DNA of 32,276 bases, taken from assembly GCA_020052095.1 (NCBI GenBank), contig JAGVPT010000118.1, forward strand, positions 1-32,276. The letters are read 5' to 3'. Under the pieces are notes generated by a model that saw nothing but the letters and a program-made list of their open reading frames with translations, was not told the DNA's origin and searched no databases. Shown one piece after another: positions 26,362 through 32,276 of this stretch (its first letter is position 1; each line of letters starts with the position of its first letter). Both the position numbers and the translations under genes were made by a program. The DNA comes from Bacteroidota bacterium. Its GTDB lineage: Bacteria; Bacteroidota; Ignavibacteria; UBA10030; UBA8401.

Positions 26362-27702
26362 ATGAGCAAATTAGACGAAAACATTCGGAATATTTTTAAG
26401 ATCCAGGAGTTGCGGTCGAGGGTCCTGTTTACCGCGGCGCTCCTAATCGTTGTTCGCATCGGTTCGCACGTCACGTTGCCCGGTGTCGATGCCTCGGTTC
26501 TCGCCGAATCAATGCGCAATCAGGCGTCGAACACGTTGTTTGGATTGTACGATTTGTTCGTGGGAGGGGCATTCAGCAACGCGGCGATATTTGCCGAAGG
26601 CATCATGCCCTATATCAGCGCTTCCATTATCATCCAGTTGCTCGGCGCTGTTGTTCCGTTCTTCCAGAAACTTCAGAAAGAGGGAGAAAATGGACGGAAG
26701 AAAATTACGCAATACACTCGCTACGGCACTGTGATTATTGCGATGTTGCAGGCGTGGGGCGTGAGCGTTCGTCTGGAAAGTCTGAATGCCGCCGGTGTGC
26801 CGATTGTTCCGGCGGCAGTGCAGGGTTTCGGTTTCATGGTGAGCACTATTATTGTGTTGACAACGGGAACGATGTTCATGATGTGGTTGGGTGAACAAAT
26901 CACCGAACGTGGTATCGGTAACGGTATCTCGCTGATTATTTTTATCGGAATCATCGCCCGGTTTCCACACGCGATTTTAGATGAGTTCCAACTCGTCAGC
27001 TCCGGCGCGAGGCCGATCATCGTAGAGTTGATCATCTGGGCGTTCATGTTGTTAATCATTGCCGGTGTTGTCCTGGTAACACAGGGAACGCGGCGAATCC
27101 CGGTACAATACGCAAAGCGTGTCGTCGGACGCAAAGTGTACGGCGGGGTCACCCAGTATATCCCGATGCGCGTGAACACGGCCGGCGTCATGCCTATCAT
27201 CTTTGCGCAGTCGATCATGTTTGTTCCGAGTACGATCTTGACGTTCTTTCCGGAAAGTGAATTTGTGGCGTCGATCGCCGAATATCTCGACTATACCTCG
27301 TTCACATATTCATTCTTCTACGGGCTGATGATCGTGTTCTTTACGTATTTCTACACTGCTATTGCTTTTAACCCGAAAGACGTGGCTGACAATATGCAGA
27401 AGCAAGGTGGGTTCATTCCAGGTATTCGGCCGGGGAAGCACACATCAGATTTTATCGACAATATTCTCACAAAGATAACGCTGCCTGGCTCAATTTTCCT
27501 TGCCATTGTCGCCATTCTACCGGCGTTCATGGTCCGTTTTGGAATCACGTCGAGCTTCGCGTCGTTCTTTGGTGGAACGAGCTTGCTCATTATCGTCGGC
27601 GTTGCCCTCGACACACTTCAACAAGTTGAGTCTCACTTGTTGATGCGCCACTATGACGGATTTATGAAGAGTGGAAAGATCAAGGGGCGAATCGGACGAT
27701 AA
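26362..27702 (+). CDS. secY: Preprotein translocase subunit SecY
   Basis: SecY is the channel of the Sec translocon in the inner membrane and works with SecE (encoded at 488-670). The 446 residues fit the family and show about ten hydrophobic spans. Known loops are visible: RIGSHVTLPGVDAS near the first periplasmic plug region, GEQITERGIGNGISLIIF, and the cytoplasmic loop KQGGFIPGIRPGKHT, whose arginine is important for SecA-driven export. No Shine-Dalgarno sequence precedes ATG 26362. It is followed by map after 28 bases, without adk between them. Confidence 0.98.
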   Translation: MSKLDENIRNIFKIQELRSRVLFTAALLIVVRIGSHVTLPGVDASVLAESMRNQASNTLFGLYDLFVGGAFSNAAIFAEGIMPYISASIIIQLLGAVVPFFQKLQKEGENGRKKITQYTRYGTVIIAMLQAWGVSVRLESLNAAGVPIVPAAVQGFGFMVSTIIVLTTGTMFMMWLGEQITERGIGNGISLIIFIGIIARFPHAILDEFQLVSSGARPIIVELIIWAFMLLIIAGVVLVTQGTRRIPVQYAKRVVGRKVYGGVTQYIPMRVNTAGVMPIIFAQSIMFVPSTILTFFPESEFVASIAEYLDYTSFTYSFFYGLMIVFFTYFYTAIAFNPKDVADNMQKQGGFIPGIRPGKHTSDFIDNILTKITLPGSIFLAIVAILPAFMVRFGITSSFASFFGGTSLLIIVGVALDTLQQVESHLLMRHYDGFMKSGKIKGRIGR

Positions 27703-27730
27703 TTTTCCGGCAGGCGGCGGTGCTGTACCC

Positions 27731-28489
27731 ATGGTAACAATTAAGACAGAAAAAGAAATTGACCTGATTCGCGAGAGCTCGAAGATTGTTGCGGACGTGC
27801 TGCGGTTGCTGGAAAAACAAATCACTCACGGCATCACGACGAAAGAGTTAGATGATCTGGCGGAAGATTTTATTCAAAGCAGCGGAGGCATTCCTGCTTT
27901 TAAGGGATACGGCAATGATCGTCACAACCTTTATCCTGCTTCGATTTGCGTATCGGTTGATGACGAAGTTGTACACGGGATTCCGGGAAAACGAGTATTG
28001 AAGGAAGGCGAGATTGTCTCTGTTGATGTCGGCGTGTTGAAGAACGGTTTTTTTGGGGACGGCGCCTCGACCTTCCCCGTCGGGAAAGTTTCAGAAGGAA
28101 AAGCGCGGTTGATGAAAATTACGCGCGAAGCATTGGACAAGGGCGTGGAGCAGGCTGTTGAAGGGAATTATCTTCACGATATCTCATCCGCCGTCCAGCA
28201 CCATGTGGAGGCCGCCGGATTTTCCGTTGTCCGGGATTTGGTCGGACACGGCATCGGAAGAGAGTTGCACGAGGATCCACCGGTTCCGAATTATGGCAAG
28301 GCGAGGACCGGGTTGAAATTGAAGGAAGGAATGACGCTCGCTGTTGAACCGATGGTGAATTTCGGAATTTACAAAGTGCACACGGCCCCCGATGGCTGGA
28401 CAATTCAAACAACCGATGGCGAGCCGTCGGCGCACTATGAACACACGGTTGTCGTTCGACAACACAAAGCGGAAATTCTAACTCAGTAA
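27731..28489 (+). CDS. map: Methionine aminopeptidase, type I
   Basis: This enzyme removes the N-terminal methionine from new proteins in the cytoplasm and uses two metal ions. I place the start at ATG 27731, giving [19 protein letters not shown], because an upstream ATG (27671) overlaps secY and adds 20 atypical residues. The 252 residues match type I. The five metal ligands are D99, D110, H173 (GHGIG), E206 (EPM) and E237 (EHT), with H82 and H180 at the active site. Between GY and the PAS segment there are a few extra residues (GNDRHNLY). infA follows 11 bases later. Confidence 0.97.
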   Translation: MVTIKTEKEIDLIRESSKIVADVLRLLEKQITHGITTKELDDLAEDFIQSSGGIPAFKGYGNDRHNLYPASICVSVDDEVVHGIPGKRVLKEGEIVSVDVGVLKNGFFGDGASTFPVGKVSEGKARLMKITREALDKGVEQAVEGNYLHDISSAVQHHVEAAGFSVVRDLVGHGIGRELHEDPPVPNYGKARTGLKLKEGMTLAVEPMVNFGIYKVHTAPDGWTIQTTDGEPSAHYEHTVVVRQHKAEILTQ

Positions 28490-28500
28490 ACGCATCAACA

Positions 28501-28719
28501 ATGGCAAAGCAAGGAGCAATCAAGGTTGACGGAACGATTACTGAAACGTTGCCGAATGCTTCTTTCAAAGTGAAGCTGGACAACGGTCATGAAATCCTTG
28601 CGCATATATCCGGCAAAATGCGGATGAACTACATCAAGATTTTGGTCGGTGATAAGGTGACGGTGGAGCTATCGCCATACGACTTATCTAAGGGACGAAT
28701 CACCTACCGCTATAAATGA
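28501..28719 (+). CDS. infA: Translation initiation factor IF-1
   Basis: IF-1 binds the A site of the small subunit during initiation. The 72 residues, including an S1-type OB fold with [22 protein letters not shown] (20-41) and [13 protein letters not shown] at the end, match the family exactly. It lies 11 bases after map and 19 before rpmJ, so the three are one translation unit. No Shine-Dalgarno sequence is visible, and translation is probably coupled to map. Confidence 0.98.
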   Translation: MAKQGAIKVDGTITETLPNASFKVKLDNGHEILAHISGKMRMNYIKILVGDKVTVELSPYDLSKGRITYRYK

Positions 28720-28738
28720 GTGAGGAAAGGAACATTTA

Positions 28739-28852
28739 ATGAAAGTTCGTGCGTCTGTAAAACGATTGTGTGAGAATTGCAAGATTATCCGGCGTAAGGG
28801 CGTTGTGAGAGTTATTTGCAAGAACCCAAAACACAAACAGCGTCAGGGATAA
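28739..28852 (+). CDS. rpmJ: 50S ribosomal protein L36 (zinc-binding)
   Basis: L36 is the smallest r-protein and binds 23S rRNA near the factor-binding side. The 37 residues begin [21 protein letters not shown] and end [10 protein letters not shown]. Cysteines C11, C14 and C27 with H32 form the zinc site of the C+ form. The ORF is 114 bases including the stop, exactly the family size. It is preceded by GAGGAAAGGAA (28722-28732). It is the last gene before a 73-base spacer and the rpsM-led alpha group. Confidence 0.97.
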   Translation: MKVRASVKRLCENCKIIRRKGVVRVICKNPKHKQRQG

Positions 28853-28855
28853 AAC

Positions 28856-28878
28856 CCCCAGGCATCCTCTCCATGGGG
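28856..28878 (+). promoter_or_regulatory. Possible hairpin in the leader of the alpha group
   Basis: CCCCA (28856-28860) pairs with TGGGG (28874-28878) around a 13-base loop in the 73-base gap between rpmJ and rpsM. In E. coli the S4 protein binds a folded leader just before rpsM to repress this group. The position suits such a role, but the stem is short and I recognise no S4-pseudoknot pattern, so this is a weak call. Confidence 0.3.
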
Positions 28879-28925
28879 ATCACTTTGAAATGCTCATAGG
28901 CGTTGTTTAACAAGGAGAAAAAAAC

Positions 28926-29309
28926 GTGGCTCGTATAGCTGGAGTTGATTTACCAAAAAATAAACGGTCGGAGATCGGTCTGACCTACATCTACGGCATC
29001 GGTCGCGCAACATCGAAGAAAATTCTGGAAAAAGCCGGCATCGATGTGAACAAGAAAATTGGCGATCTCACCGACGATGAAGTTTCAAAAATCCGCAACA
29101 TCATCCAGGCAGAGTACAAGACCGAAGGTGCGATGCGCAGCGAGATGCAGATGAACATTAAGCGGCTGATGGATATCGGTTCGTACCGGGGCCTGCGGCA
29201 TCGCAAAGGTCTGCCGGTCCGCGGACAACGAACGAGAACAAATTCCCGCACAAGGAAGGGTAAGCGCAAGACGGTTGCAGGAAAGAAGAAAGTCTTGGCG
29301 AAGAAATAA
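28926..29309 (+). CDS. rpsM: 30S ribosomal protein S13
   Basis: S13 is in the head of the small subunit and touches the P-site tRNA and the large subunit (bridge B1). The start is GTG 28926 with AAGGAG about 7 bases upstream, giving [21 protein letters not shown]. The 127 residues match the family. The end includes [20 protein letters not shown], a near-universal signature, followed by a very basic Lys/Arg tail. It leads the alpha group rpsM-rpsK-rpsD-rpoA-rplQ. Confidence 0.98.
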   Translation: MARIAGVDLPKNKRSEIGLTYIYGIGRATSKKILEKAGIDVNKKIGDLTDDEVSKIRNIIQAEYKTEGAMRSEMQMNIKRLMDIGSYRGLRHRKGLPVRGQRTRTNSRTRKGKRKTVAGKKKVLAKK

Positions 29310-29373
29310 TTAATCTCTCCCAAAGGATACTCTTTGGTTGAACATTGAAAACGCAATTCGTTGAGGAGCACAG

Positions 29374-29817
29374 GTGGCAAAAGAACAGACACAGGCAGCA
29401 GGAAAAACACAGGCACCATCGACGACTGCAGCCGCACCGGCCGCAGTAAAAAAGAAAAAGAAAATTCATGTCGATGTGAACGGCAAGGCGTTCATCAAGG
29501 CGACATTCAACAATGTCATCATTACGCTTACTGACATTTACGGCAATACCATCGCATGGTCATCGGCCGGGAAGAACGGATTTAAGGGATCGCGCAAGAA
29601 CACGCCGTTTGCGGCGCAGGTCTCTGGAGAAGCGGCTGCGAAAGAAGCGTACGCTATGGGATTGCGCAAAGTTGAAGTGTTTGTCAAAGGACCGGGGTCG
29701 GGCCGCGAGGCTGCAATTCGTTCGTTGCAGACGGCAGGATTGGAAGTAACGATTATCCGGGACATTACGCCGATTCCGCACAATGGATGCCGGCCGCCGA
29801 AGCGTCGCCGAGTGTAA
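29374..29817 (+). CDS. rpsK: 30S ribosomal protein S11, with N-terminal extension
   Basis: S11 lies on the platform near the mRNA exit. The start GTG 29374 has GAGGAG (29363-29368) 5 bases upstream. The core starts near residue 30 and includes [22 protein letters not shown] and the conserved end [15 protein letters not shown]. The protein has 147 residues against the usual 126-130. The extra ~20 are an Ala/Thr/Gln-rich N-terminus ([20 protein letters not shown]...) followed by a run of lysines. The extension is seen directly, and its function is unknown. Confidence 0.97.
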   Translation: MAKEQTQAAGKTQAPSTTAAAPAAVKKKKKIHVDVNGKAFIKATFNNVIITLTDIYGNTIAWSSAGKNGFKGSRKNTPFAAQVSGEAAAKEAYAMGLRKVEVFVKGPGSGREAAIRSLQTAGLEVTIIRDITPIPHNGCRPPKRRRV

Positions 29818-29865
29818 CAAGATTTGAGAGTGCAATTATTCATCACTTAAAGGAAGCGAACAGAA

Positions 29866-30495
29866 ATGGCAAGATATATTGACGCCAGTTGTAGGTTGTG
29901 CAGACGAGAACGCCAGAAACTTTTTCTCAAGGGGACGAAATGCTTTACGGAGAAATGTCCGGTCGAACGGCGAAATTATCCGCCCGGACCACATGGACAG
30001 TCGCGCCGCCAAAAGGTCTCGGAATATGGTCTTCAACTCCGCGAGAAACAAAAAATCCGGCGCATGTACGGTCTTCTCGAAACGCAATTCAGGAATTACT
30101 TCGAGAAATCGCTCCGTCAGACCGGAAGAACTGCTGAAATTTTAGTGAAGACTCTCGAGCGTCGTTTCGATAACGTCGTGTACCGCATGGGATTTGCGCC
30201 GTCCCGCAAGACCGCGCGCCAGCTTATCCTCCATGGACATTTCTCCATCAACAGTAAACCTGTCGATGTGCCGTCGGTATTGTTGAAGGCGGGGGACGTG
30301 ATCGGCGTGAACGAGCGAAGCAAGAAATTGGAAGTCATTCACAATTCTATGAAACGGATGAAAGACAGCTCGATGTTGCCGTGGCTCAGTCTGGATAAGG
30401 CAAACCTGAACGGAACGTTCTTGCAAGTTCCCGAACGTACGGATATTCCCCTTCCGGCAAACGAGCAATTGGTCGTTGAGTTGTATTCAAAGTAA
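29866..30495 (+). CDS. rpsD: 30S ribosomal protein S4 (zinc-binding form)
   Basis: S4 is a primary 16S rRNA binder and, in many bacteria, the translational repressor of the alpha group. The 209 residues fit the family. The N-terminus has cysteines C9, C12, C26 and C31, the zinc-binding C+ form, with PPGPHGQSRRQKVSEYGLQL following. The S4 RNA-binding domain is visible near FDNVVYRMGFAPSRKTARQL. AAAGGAAG precedes ATG 29866. It lies between rpsK and rpoA as usual. Confidence 0.97.
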   Translation: MARYIDASCRLCRRERQKLFLKGTKCFTEKCPVERRNYPPGPHGQSRRQKVSEYGLQLREKQKIRRMYGLLETQFRNYFEKSLRQTGRTAEILVKTLERRFDNVVYRMGFAPSRKTARQLILHGHFSINSKPVDVPSVLLKAGDVIGVNERSKKLEVIHNSMKRMKDSSMLPWLSLDKANLNGTFLQVPERTDIPLPANEQLVVELYSK

Positions 30496-30544
30496 ATAAA
30501 ATTTTTTCTACACAATCTAAAACGTGTGAAAGTGAGTGAATCTC

Positions 30545-31531
30545 ATGAGTCTTGTAAACTTTCAAATGCCTGAAGGAATCGTCCTGGATGAAACTAGTCA
30601 TTCGACAACGTTTGGCAGGTTTATTGTACAGCCGCTGGAAAAAGGGTTTGGAGTAACAATCGGGAATGCGTTTCGGCGCGTGCTCTTATCATCGTTGCCG
30701 GGATACGCAATTACCGCAATTCGCGTCGAAGGTATCGTGCATGAATTCTCGACATTGCCGGGGCTTGTCGAGGATGTCTCGGACATGATTTTGAACCTCA
30801 AAGAGGTGCGCCTGAAAGCGACAAATAAAAAGGTCGGCAAGGTGATGGTGCACTTGAAGGGTCCCGGAAAATTCACCGCCGGCGATATTCAAAAGGCAAG
30901 CGCGGAAGTCGAGATTCTGAATTCCACGCACCATATCGCGACGCTGAACAAAGATGCCGATTTCGATATCGAATTGCGCATCGGCCGCGGCAAGGGATAC
31001 GTCACTTCGGAAGAGAATAAATTGCCGGATCAAACTCTCGGCGTGGTCGCCATCGATTCGATTTTCACTCCGGTCAAGAATGTCCGCTATTTTGTCGAGC
31101 CGACGCGCGTCGGACAACAGACAGACTACGAGAAACTGCTCCTTGAGATCGAGACCGACGGCTCCATTGCTCCGGAGGAAGGATTGACCTACGCCGGAAA
31201 GATCTTGCGCGAGCATATCCAACTCTTTATCAATTTTGATTCGGAACCTGAAGCCGAGAAAGAAGAGGTGGAAGAAGACGCCGAGGTAGCACGCATTCGA
31301 AAGGTACTGAAGACAAGCGTGGACGACCTCGAGCTTTCTGTACGTTCGCACAATTGTCTCCGCTCAGCAGACATCAAGACCATTGCAGAGCTGGTGCGAC
31401 GCGAGGAAGCGGAATTGCTGAAGTTCCGCAATTTCGGACGGAAGTCTCTCGCAGAACTTTCGGCTATTATCGAAGAAGAAGGACTGACATTTGGAATGGA
31501 CGTCGACAAATATTTAAAGGACAGTGACTAA
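30545..31531 (+). CDS. rpoA: DNA-directed RNA polymerase subunit alpha
   Basis: RpoA dimers form the platform for RNA polymerase assembly, and the C-terminal domain contacts UP elements and activators. I place the start at ATG 30545 (MSLVNFQMPEGIVLDE, 328 residues). GTG 30536 is an alternative that adds three residues, and neither has a strong ribosome binding site. The N-terminal domain (about 1-230) has GFGVTIGNAFRRVLLSSLPG (34-53). An acidic linker (234-247) leads to the C-terminal domain (about 258-320), with the DNA-contact residues R267, N270 and C271 (E. coli R265, N268, C269). Confidence 0.98.
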   Translation: MSLVNFQMPEGIVLDETSHSTTFGRFIVQPLEKGFGVTIGNAFRRVLLSSLPGYAITAIRVEGIVHEFSTLPGLVEDVSDMILNLKEVRLKATNKKVGKVMVHLKGPGKFTAGDIQKASAEVEILNSTHHIATLNKDADFDIELRIGRGKGYVTSEENKLPDQTLGVVAIDSIFTPVKNVRYFVEPTRVGQQTDYEKLLLEIETDGSIAPEEGLTYAGKILREHIQLFINFDSEPEAEKEEVEEDAEVARIRKVLKTSVDDLELSVRSHNCLRSADIKTIAELVRREEAELLKFRNFGRKSLAELSAIIEEEGLTFGMDVDKYLKDSD

Positions 31532-31546
31532 GCAGAGGACATCTCA

Positions 31547-32119
31547 ATGATTCACGGCAGATCAGGTCGGAAACTTAAACGAACGGCAAGTCATCGCAAA
31601 GCGACGCTCAGTGCGCTCTCGACAGCGGTGCTCCGCCACAAGAAGATTCGTACGACGCTTGCGAAAGCGAAAGAGGCGCGGATGGTTGTCGAAAAGATCA
31701 TCACACGTGCCAAGCGCGCAGTTGCTAAAGAAGTCGATGGTGCACCGAAAGACATCCACGCGCGGCGTGAAGTGGCGCGGTTCATTCACGACAAAGACGT
31801 AGTGAAAATGCTCTTCGGAGAGATCGCGGCAAAAGTTGCGCAGCGTCCGGGCGGCTATACGCGCGTTGTGAAATTAGGCCGGCGTTTCGGCGATGCGGCA
31901 GAAGTTGCCGTGTTGGAGTTGGTGGACTACAATACCGGCAAAGATGAATCGAAGCCGGCTGTGAAACCAAAACGTGCCCGTCGATCGCCCCGGAAGAAAG
32001 CCGAAACTGCGAAAGGTCCTGAATCCGCTCAAGCCGGACACGCCGAGACTGCGCGCGCGTCAGAATCAGAAACCGCCGCGCAGCCGCACAAAGAGGCCAA
32101 GGTATCCACGAAAGGATAG
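31547..32119 (+). CDS. rplQ: 50S ribosomal protein L17, with long C-terminal tail
   Basis: L17 lies near the tunnel exit. The core (1 to about 129) contains KLKRTASHRKATLSALSTAV (9-28), HKKIRTTLAKAKEAR and PGGYTRVVKLGRRFGDAAEV. The 190-residue protein is longer than the E. coli form (127). The tail (about 130-190) is rich in Lys, Ala, Glu and Ser, and longer L17 with such tails is, as I recall, common in Bacteroidota. GAGGA lies 9 bases before ATG 31547. It ends the cluster, 15 bases after rpoA. No clear terminator follows. Confidence 0.97.
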   Translation: MIHGRSGRKLKRTASHRKATLSALSTAVLRHKKIRTTLAKAKEARMVVEKIITRAKRAVAKEVDGAPKDIHARREVARFIHDKDVVKMLFGEIAAKVAQRPGGYTRVVKLGRRFGDAAEVAVLELVDYNTGKDESKPAVKPKRARRSPRKKAETAKGPESAQAGHAETARASESETAAQPHKEAKVSTKG

Positions 32120-32156
32120 CGATGCGCTGTCCTTTCCCATTTTAGGTGTCCGTCTG

Positions 32157-32172
32157 CTAGTGTGCCGTCTCG
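32157..32172 (+). repeat. Left arm of 16-bp inverted repeat
   Basis: CTAGTGTGCCGTCTCG stands 37 bases after the rplQ stop. It matches the reverse complement of 32261-32276 in all 16 positions. The outer four bases CTAG are themselves a palindrome. Confidence 0.95.
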
Positions 32173-32260
32173 CAAGCACGTCGAATATTTTTCTTGTGGT
32201 TTTGCTTGAAAATCATTCAAATTCGCCTTTTCACTGATCGGGACTTATTCAAGGTATTTC

Positions 32261-32276
32261 CGAGACGGCACACTAG
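32261..32276 (-). repeat. Right arm of 16-bp inverted repeat at the window end
   Basis: CGAGACGGCACACTAG is the last sequence of the window and the exact reverse complement of 32157-32172. Whether the match continues beyond the window cannot be seen. The inner bases next to the arms (CAAGC and ATTTC) do not pair. Confidence 0.95.

Larger units (their letters stand above)
32157..32276. mobile_element. Possible small mobile element (MITE-like), 16-bp inverted ends
   Basis: The 120 bases after rplQ begin CTAGTGTGCCGTCTCG and end with its exact reverse complement. Between them are 88 AT-rich bases without a gene. If the ends are read as CTAG targets with TA duplicated, 13-bp inverted repeats (GTGTGCCGTCTCG) remain, which is the pattern left by IS630/Tc1-type transposases that target CTAG. 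This is an inference: no transposase is present, only one copy is visible, and the window ends exactly at the right repeat, so an assembly artefact is also possible. Confidence 0.4.

Noticed and set aside
27671-27730. Longer methionine aminopeptidase start overlapping secY
   Set aside because: The 20 extra residues have no family match, and ATG 27731 gives a normal-length enzyme.
32120-32156. Terminator for the alpha group after rplQ
   Set aside because: No GC-rich stem with a T-run is visible. The 16-bp inverted repeat has an 88-base spacer, too long for an intrinsic terminator.

Overview
The window is a block of bacterial housekeeping genes for translation, transcription and protein secretion. 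All genes lie on the + strand. I found no rRNA, CRISPR array, phage, defence or biosynthetic genes. Several protein signatures point to the FCB group (Bacteroidota/Chlorobiota/Ignavibacteriota side). L2 has DHPMGGG where most bacteria have DHPHGGG, L3 has the THGQ...RAPGSIG...[16 protein letters not shown] pattern, L17 carries a long Ala/Lys/Glu-rich tail, RpoB and RpoC have lengths near those of Bacteroidota, and secY is followed directly by map-infA-rpmJ. Shine-Dalgarno sequences are frequent, which is unlike most Bacteroidia. I therefore favour an Ignavibacteria/Chlorobiota-like lineage, with moderate confidence only. This comes from remembered family patterns, not a database search.

Layout. 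Positions 51-441 hold tRNA-Thr(GGT), rpmG (L33) and tRNA-Trp(CCA). Positions 488-3515 hold secE-nusG-rplK-rplA-rplJ-rplL, with a probable L10 autoregulatory leader before rplJ. A 333-base spacer containing a long hairpin precedes rpoB-rpoC (3849-12019). A clear sigma70-type promoter at 12083-12111 opens the str group: rpsL-rpsG-fusA-tuf (12163-16458). Then follow the S10, spc and alpha groups without a break (16520-32119), from rpsJ to rplQ, including secY, map, infA, rpmJ and rpoA. A tRNA-Gln(TTG) gene sits inside the spc group between rplR and rpsE. The window ends on a perfect 16-bp inverted repeat (32157-32172 and 32261-32276) enclosing 88 non-coding bases, possibly a small mobile element or the border of a repeat.

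The genes work together. The r-proteins, IF-1, EF-G and EF-Tu make and run the ribosome. RpoA/B/C are the core RNA polymerase, and NusG joins it to the ribosome. SecE and SecY form the membrane channel for nascent proteins, and methionine aminopeptidase trims new N-termini. Several starts were set by Shine-Dalgarno position and family N-termini, which makes four genes TTG-started (rpoB, rpsL, rpsC, rpsE) and seven GTG-started.

I did not find a new biological system. The best leads are the tRNA-Gln inside the spc operon, the terminal inverted repeat, an Asn at the classic rifampicin-site histidine of RpoB, the structured rplL-rpoB spacer, and strong hairpins between tuf and rpsJ and between rpsJ and rplC.
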